Of a stretch of 64,000 bases of DNA, positions 58,629 to 64,000 are shown in pieces. This DNA comes from Hordeum vulgare subsp. vulgare. Its lineage: Eukaryota > Streptophyta > Magnoliopsida > Poales > Poaceae. The notes below the pieces were generated by a model, which saw only the letters and a program-made list of their open reading frames with translations, was not told where the DNA came from and did not search any database. Made by a program: the position numbers and the translations under genes. The first letter of the stretch is position 1. Every line of letters begins with the position of its first letter. The stretch covers positions 553,911,763 through 553,975,762 of the forward strand of contig NC_058524.1 in the NCBI RefSeq assembly GCF_904849725.1, in the 5' to 3' direction.

Positions 58629-60088
58629 TCAGGCGGCGCATGCGTTGGCCTTGTCGACCCCCGTGGCGGTGACTTTGACGTTGGTGCAGACAGCCATGGT
58701 CTTGTTGTTCTTGCCGGAGTACTCGATCTTGACGTCGGACATTGTGACGCCTTCGCAGGGCTTTTTGTCGGAGCAGAGCAGGCTGACGGCCTCAGGGGTG
58801 GAGGAGGTGCCGGTGATGTTTTTGAAGGTAACGTCCTTGACGGTGACCCTGGAGGAGTCGCCCTTGGCGGTGCAGAGTTTGTTGGGGCAGTACTTCTGAT
58901 CGATGATGATGGGGTAGCCCGAGTCGTCCATCTTGATGTTCTCGTAGCTGATCTTGGACGCGACGAGGGGGGACTTGGAGTCCTCGTACGACTTGATGCG
59001 GAGGCCGTTGGTGGATCCCTTGAACACGCAGTTCTTGACGTGGACGTCGGTCACGTCCTTCTCGTCCTTGTACCTCCCGAGGCTGCCAATACTGATGCCG
59101 TGGCCTGGGCCGCAGGTCACGCCGCTGATGTTGACTTGTTTGGAGCCGGGGCCGATGGAGATGCAATCGTCGCCAACGGCGATGGTGGTGTCGATGATGT
59201 TGACATTGGACGAGTCGCCCATGTGGATGCCGTCGGTGTTGGGGCTGTCCCCGGGCGCGCTCACCTTCACGTCCTTGACGGTCACGCCCTTGCACTCGTA
59301 GATGTTCATGTGGAAGAACTTGGAATTGATGATAGAGATGCCTTCGATGAGCGCGTCATCACAGAAGTCCAGCACCAAGGACTGCATTGCATGCATGCAC
59401 CATGTACGTAAGAACAGCATTTCCTTGATACGGAGTACTAAGTAAAATTGATTATTATGTTATGTTATATATGCACGCGTACGTACGTTTGGCAAGATCT
59501 TGCAGTTGTAGTTCTTTTGGCAACTGTTCTTGGTCCAGACGGCCTTGCCTTGACCGTCGATCGATCCTTTGCCGGTGATGACGAGGTTCTTGATGCGCAT
59601 GATCTCGATCCAGTTAGACGGGAACTTGGACAGGTCGTTGGAAGCAAGCAAGTTGCCTTCCAGCTTGATGGTGACGCCGTCGCCCTTGCATGGCCCCGTG
59701 AAATTTAGAGCTCCAGTCAGGAAATCACCCTTGGGGATGACGATCGTCTGCTTGCCTGTGCCGCCGCACGCCGAAGCCCATGCCTCCTCCACCGCCTGCA
59801 TGCATGCAATACAAACCCATGACATTATTGATCGATTAGCGTGCCAAACCCATCATCATTCATACATTCTCCTTCAAGTATACGTAGTACCTTGGTGCTG
59901 TCCGTCTTGCCGTCGGGTTTCGCGCCGAGCTTGGTGATGTCGTACTCCCCGCCCGGACCGGAAGCCGCCGGACCGGAAGCCGCCGGACCATCTGCGCTCT
60001 CCTTCTTCTCCTCCTTGCCTTTGGCGTACGCTGCGCTCACCACCACCATGAGCAACAGGACTCTCATCGCAACGTTCCTGAACGCCAT
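58629..60088 (-). CDS. Exopolygalacturonase, glycoside hydrolase family 28 (pollen type), three exons
   Basis: Exons at 60088-59891, 59795-59487 and 59381-58629 (66 + 103 + 250 codons, 419 aa). Both introns (95 and 105 bp) are GT-AG and phase 0. A signal peptide is clear ([14 protein letters not shown]), followed by a short Lys/Glu then Gly/Pro/Ala/Ser linker with a duplicated GPAAS motif. All GH28 catalytic boxes are present: SPNTDG (D219), GDDC (D240/D241), GPGHG (H263) and RIK (297-299). The enzyme hydrolyses alpha-1,4-galacturonan of demethylated pectin, in the cell wall after secretion. The sequence strongly resembles grass pollen exopolygalacturonases, including group 13 pollen allergens; in grasses these act in pollen maturation and tube growth. 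No stops or damaged splice sites. Start chosen as the ATG giving the signal peptide, ~63 bp below a TATA box. Confidence 0.95.
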
Positions 60089-60150
60089 TCTGTCTTTGTG
60101 GAATCCTCCTCGATCTTTGATTCTTGCAGGCCAGGAGCTTCAGAGTCCAA

Positions 60151-60170
60151 CCTTATATACACATTGGTTC
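60151..60170 (-). promoter_or_regulatory. TATA box and CCAAT-like motif of the polygalacturonase gene
   Basis: The minus strand reads GTATATAAGG at 60160-60151, about 63-72 bp upstream of the start codon, with AACCAATGT just beyond (60161-60169). The block is duplicated, TATA included, at 62358-62560. Confidence 0.75.
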
Positions 60171-60365
60171 ACGGGGGACAAGTGTTCGGCTTAATTATTC
60201 GCTATGGTCATGGCATGCTCATTTGCTATTTTCAGGTTGTGGTTGCTGGTTAAAACGGGTTGTTGTCCACTGGTTATTTTTGGATCACCTTACTAATTTG
60301 ATTCCAAGTTGCTCGTGTCTGAAAATTCAGCTCCAGCTCTTTCATAACGATCTATCTCGTATTCC

Positions 60366-60451
60366 ATTCCATCCGTTCCAAAATATATAAGTCCTTTAGA
60401 AACTAGTGAAATCACTAAAAATACCTATATTTAAAAATGGAGGAAGTACAT
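60366..60451. mobile_element. Short Stowaway-like MITE remnant
   Basis: ATCCGTTCCAAAATATATAA at 60371 and the inverse-related TATATTTAAAAATGGAGGAA at 60426 are degraded Stowaway termini around a deleted core. Located ~300 bp upstream of the polygalacturonase start. Confidence 0.6.
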
Positions 60452-60693
60452 GGGACATTGGAGCATCTTCAACAACTCCCAAGTACTTCATCTGAAATAT
60501 AGTGTGTTTTAAGCATGGAAAAATGAAAATAAAAAGGTGGAGAAAAAACAAACTCATGCATATTGATCACGTGCATCGTCTATGAAACACGCAGTTCCCG
60601 ACAGCCAGACTACAAAACGCTCGTCGACACCCCTAGTTTGCAGCACGACGACGGGGCAACGCCGTGTAAGCTAACTGCTCTTTCTAAAAGCAA

Positions 60694-61071
60694 TTAACAG
60701 ACCCTGCATCCCGTCCTGATTCCGAAAATAACCGTCAAAATGCGGGTCGGGGTGGGAAAACCTATCCGATCAGAGACCCCGCATCCCGCCCTGGCCTGCA
60801 AATATTTTTGCGGGGCACGACAAAATCTCGCCCCCAACCCGCGTATTCGCGGGTTTCCACCTCGCCGTTGCGGTGCCCCGCATATGAGCGAAAACGGTTG
60901 GTGGGGGAACATTTCAGCCCGCGCTTTCTTCCACCAAAGCATATTCTGCAAATATGCTCTTTTACGAGTCCGTTTGGGATCTGCATCTGTGCCAACCCGG
61001 GCCAGTCCGCAAAATCTGTTTTACGCGAACTGCAAACACGTTTTGCGACCGGACGAATGCGGGGTCTGTTA
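60694..61071. mobile_element. Foldback/MITE-like element with ~21-bp inverted ends
   Basis: The left end TAACAGACCCTGCATCCCGTCC is matched by the inverse of GGACGAATGCGGGGTCTGTTA at 61051-61071 with two or three differences. GC-rich interior, no transposase. A wider element starting near 60462 (GAGCATCTTCAACA) is possible. Confidence 0.55.
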
Positions 61072-61169
61072 GAGTTGGTCTAACACATGTGCATGTCATC
61101 GATGGATGGATGATCTGTATGTTCATAAAAGTGAAGAAGCTCGTCTTCTCATGCCATTAATTAACAAGC

Positions 61170-62040
61170 TCTTCTTCACATGTATTTAAAAAATGTTCAG
61201 TATGTATTCGTAAACTAGTCATCGTGTATGGAAAAATGTTTATCATATATTAAAAATGAGCATCGTGTATTAAAAATATATTATCTTGTGTATTTGTAAA
61301 ATATTCATCGTATATTAAAAATATTCCTCACAAAACAAAAGAAATTTAGCGTTTATTTTTAGTATTGTTACTTGTGTATATTAAAAATGTTCGAGAACTT
61401 CAGAAAACATTCATCATATATTTAAATTTCCAGCGTCTTTTTCAGAATGTTTAACGACTATCTATGACAGTTCATTGTGTAATGGAAAAAATTTCACCAC
61501 ATATATATTTTCAAATGCTTGTCGGGTAAATTAAAAAATATCTGTCTAGTATCTAAAACATGTGCATCTTGTATTTATAAACTAACTATCCTATATTTCA
61601 AACAAAAATCATCAGTTATTAAAAAAAATGATCTTGTATTTCTGTAATGTTCATCATGTATTTAAAAATATTCATTGAGGATTAAAAAATATTCACCGCA
61701 GAAAAATATATATTTTGCGTTTATTTTATTTTATTTTTAAAAGTCATTGTCTAATTTAAAAATATTTTCCAGGTATTTACAAATGTTTGTCAAATTTCAT
61801 TCAGACAAGCAGAACAAATATATGGAATATGTTCGCTGGTTTCCTTGAAGAGCTTTAAAAAGTGTGTTACACATGCACTTAAATAATGTTCAATGTGTAT
61901 GTATCTTTTCATGGTGTATCTATAAAAAAATATTGTATATTTGAATATAGTTTGCTGTGTATTTAGAAAAATATTCGTCATGTAATTAAAAAAACTCATC
62001 ATTGATATATACAAGCCAAGTTTTAAAAAAGAAACTAAGG
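61170..62040. repeat. Quasi-periodic AT-rich repeat (ATGTTCATCGTGTATTTAAAA type)
   Basis: Dozens of degenerate copies of a ~25-35 base phrase 'TGTTCAT-C-TGTATT-(T)AAAAA' fill this stretch. No coding potential. Similar wording is common in grass intergenic DNA. Confidence 0.6.
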
Positions 62041-62091
62041 CATTTGTGGAATCTCATCATTCAAATGTACAAAGCCTAGTGAGCTAAGAAA

Positions 62092-62240
62092 TATGTGGCC
62101 AGCTTCCTGGTGTCATACCCCACTTGATTGACGATGGCATTTTTGTTCCCTGATATGCAGAAGATATCGTGCTCATTCTGGATCACAATATATAAAGCAT
62201 GAGAAATCAATAGATGAGATTCCATAATGTCAGCAAGAGT
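62092..62240 (-). pseudogene. Unidentified conserved fragment, minus-strand copy
   Basis: The minus strand reads a protein-like frame (IMESHLLISHALYIVIQNEH, then DIFCISGNKNAIVNQVGYDT) to a stop at about 62092. Homologous to the inverse of 55655-55800. A possible intron acceptor (GTGATCCAG) precedes AATGAGCAC. Family not recognised; it may be a last exon or a transposon piece. Confidence 0.45.
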
Positions 62241-62357
62241 CAATTACACTCATGGTATTAGAATTTGGTGCAAATGGTCATATTATTAGAACTCATTGTA
62301 TGCATAGAAGTGATGCAAAAACTTAGTTTGAGTGTGCAAATATGATGCTAATAACCC
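62241..62357. other. Intergenic, nothing recognised
   Basis: Joins the fragment at 62092-62240 to the promoter relic. No feature seen. Confidence 0.5.
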
Positions 62358-62560
62358 CATTTTGGCTGTGTGGAATCCTCCTCGATCCTTGCTCCAGGTG
62401 CTTCAAAGCCCAACCTTTATATACACGTCGGTCATGGGGGGACAATTGTTCGGCATGCTCATTTGCTATTTTTAGGTTGTGGTTGCCGGTTAAAACGAGT
62501 TGGTGTCCACTTGTTACTTTGGGTCAATTTACTAATTCGATTTCAAGTTACTTTTGAGGA
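62358..62560 (-). promoter_or_regulatory. Relic polygalacturonase promoter, 5' UTR and start codon
   Basis: Aligns with 60086-60312, including TGTGGAATCCTCCTCGAT, the TATA box (GTATATAAAGG on the minus strand), CATGCTCATTTGCTATTTT and GGTTGTGGTTGC. Even the start codon is kept (CAT at 62358-62360). Homology ends a few bases inside the coding sequence: ATGGGGTTATTAGC replaces ATGGCGTTCAGGAA. No polygalacturonase coding sequence follows. Confidence 0.82.
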
Positions 62561-62597
62561 CGATATGACGTTGTAGGCCTTCCGTAGCACCGCTTAC

Positions 62598-62798
62598 ATG
62601 TTGAAACCAAGGACGGGAATCAAGCGGTGCACACCGGACAACTATCACAACAAAGAAAAGAAGGCGGACGCTGAGGACTTGCTTATGACAAGAGAGCCGA
62701 CGAGGATAAGAAGTATGGACGATGATACTGAGGAGGAAATAGAGTTGGAGGAACCGCAACTGGTTGTGACGGAGAAGCTACCTACTAGGAGGGGATGA
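62598..62798 (+). pseudogene. Short acidic ORF of unknown origin
   Basis: Open for 66 codons with protein-like composition (DAEDLLMTREPTRIRSMDDD, then EEEIELEEPQ), ending PTRRG-stop. No domain recognised and no clear start context or introns. May be the end of a lost gene. Confidence 0.35.
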
Positions 62799-62799
62799 G

Positions 62800-63089
62800 G
62801 TAAGAATATGCGAGGAAGGAAGGAATAGTGTTGTTGTACTTGTGGTTGTTTTCTTATGAAGTAAAAGTAATTGACGGTGTCTTACGTTGTTGAACTAGTA
62901 GCAATGTTAAATTTGTTGTCTTTGTTATTCGTGTTGAACTCGTAGTACCATCAAAATAGGTCGTTGGTTGAATTTAAAGTCATATTAAGCTCGTCGTATT
63001 TACTATTTTTGAAGCTGTGTTTTCTGGTTGGTAAGATTATATATTCTGTAACTTACTTGTTTGTGAAGATTACAAATTCTGATACAAGG
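62800..63089. other. Intergenic, nothing recognised
   Basis: T-rich unique-looking sequence before the tandem array. Confidence 0.5.
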
Positions 63090-63980
63090 TTTTGCACATA
63101 GTAGCTTGCGTGGGGCCTAAGACATAGATGCCACACAGATAGTGTGGCGCCTTAGACTCAGGCGCTACACTGTCACTGTGGGAGTGAGGAAACCGATGTA
63201 GCTCTTTGTTTTCCCTTTGTTTAGCTGTTGGCATTTGTTTTTCAATAGCGTGGAGCCTTGGACTCTGGCACCACATTGTCTAGTGTAGCGCCTAACACTT
63301 AGGCGTCACACACTGATTTAGCGCTCTAGAAGTAAGAAAAATGGCTATAGCTCTCTCTTTGCTCTCGGTTCAGGATTCTAGCATTTATTTTTCAATAGTG
63401 TGACGCCTTAGACTAAGGCATCACATTGTCTAGTGTGGCCCCTCACGCTAAGGTGCCATAGATTGACATAGCGCTTTGGGAGTAAGAAAAATGCCTTGTA
63501 GCTCTCTATTTACTTTTGGTAAGGCTTCTGGCATTTCTTTTTAAACAGTGTGGTGTCTTAGACTCACGCACCACCTATCTAGTGTGGCGCCTAACGCTCA
63601 GGCGTCACACACTGACTTAGCGTTCTGGGAGTCCGGAAAACAGATGTAGCTCTTTTTTTGCTCTCTGGCAAGGCTGTTGGCATTTCTGTTTCAATAATGT
63701 GGAGCACTAGTCTTAGCTCCCACAATGTCTACTGTTGCATGTGATGCTTAGATGTCATACATGGACTTAACATTCTGCGAGTAAGAAAAAGGCTTGTAGC
63801 TCTCCGGATGCTCTTTGGTAACGTTGTTGGCTTTTCTTTTTGCTAGTGTGACGTCTTTGGCTCAAGCGCCACACTATCTAATTTGATGCCCTTTTGTTAG
63901 GTGTCGCACTATGGAATTTCACAAAAATCTACAGTAAATAGCTGTTTTGAGGTGCAACACTCTAACAGTTTAGCACAACA
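63090..63980. repeat. 150-bp tandem array of double-hairpin units
   Basis: The landmark GCATTT(G/A/C)TTTTTCAATA recurs at 63231, 63381, 63531, 63680 and (as GCTTTTCTTTT) 63830, a period of 149-150 bases. Each unit has two inverted pairs, such as GTGTGACGCCTTAG...AAGGCATCACAT and GTGTGGCGCCTAA...CAGGCGTCACAC, then GTAAGAAAAAT...GTAGCTCTC. First and last units are degraded; the array may continue past 64000. No ORF of note. Confidence 0.85.
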
Positions 63981-64000
63981 CGGTAAGCTAAAATGCATAG

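Noticed and set aside
58611..59411. 266-aa plus-strand frame across the polygalacturonase exon 3
   Set aside because: Antisense shadow of a high-GC exon; the minus-strand frame has all GH28 motifs and splice sites.
63090..63980. CRISPR-like array
   Set aside because: Units are contiguous 150-mers without unique spacers, in a plant nuclear context.

Overview
The window looks like intergenic chromosome from a Triticeae grass (wheat, Aegilops or a close relative). The evidence is BARE-1/WIS/Angela-type Copia LTRs (starting TGTTGGAAATATGCCCTAGA), several large Gypsy-like elements, Sirevirus-like Copia pieces, Stowaway and Helitron remnants, and an exopolygalacturonase closely resembling grass pollen (group 13 allergen type) enzymes. 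There is no bacterial gene organisation. About 80% is transposable element. Only one gene appears intact.

Layout. 1-7383: a plus-strand BARE/WIS/Angela-clade Copia element (5' LTR cut by the window edge, decayed interior 604-5563, 3' LTR 5564-7383) sits inside a second, minus-strand element of the same clade (interior 7384-10312, LTR 10313-12135). 12136-18555: fragments, namely a LINE RT tail, a truncated LTR, and a minus-strand Sirevirus-like 3' end with PPT and env-like ORF. 18555-41501: a third minus-strand BARE-clade element, truncated at its 3' end and split by a 17.9-kb non-autonomous Gypsy-like element (19968-37915, TSD ATGTT), itself split by a 10.5-kb minus-strand Gypsy-like element (24025-34561, TSD TTCAC) whose LTRs are as long as its interior. 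41502-42163: a B3-domain pseudogene. 42169-52546: an old Sirevirus-like Copia element with complete LTRs, broken gag-pol and a solo LTR inside it (48214-49724). 52552-64000: more gene-like DNA with an unidentified pseudogene, AT-rich repeats, a Helitron inserted in a GATA microsatellite, a LINE tail with an 18-bp TSD, the polygalacturonase gene (58629-60088, minus strand, three exons), MITE remnants, and a 150-bp tandem array of hairpins running to the right edge.

How it fits together. The nesting order gives relative ages. The Copia at 42169-52546 is old (LTRs clearly diverged). The element at the left edge is young by its LTRs, yet its coding region is wrecked, which suggests it was moved in trans. 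The two Gypsy-like elements carry structural or orphan ORFs and no recognisable polymerase, so they too must have relied on enzymes supplied elsewhere. Around the polygalacturonase gene there is a duplicate of its 3' flank (56193-56343) and a duplicate of its promoter up to the start codon (62358-62560), both in the same orientation as the gene. This is what would remain of a tandem gene cluster whose other copies lost their coding parts.

All coordinates for decayed elements come from reading by eye. Family names are by recognition of termini, not by database search.
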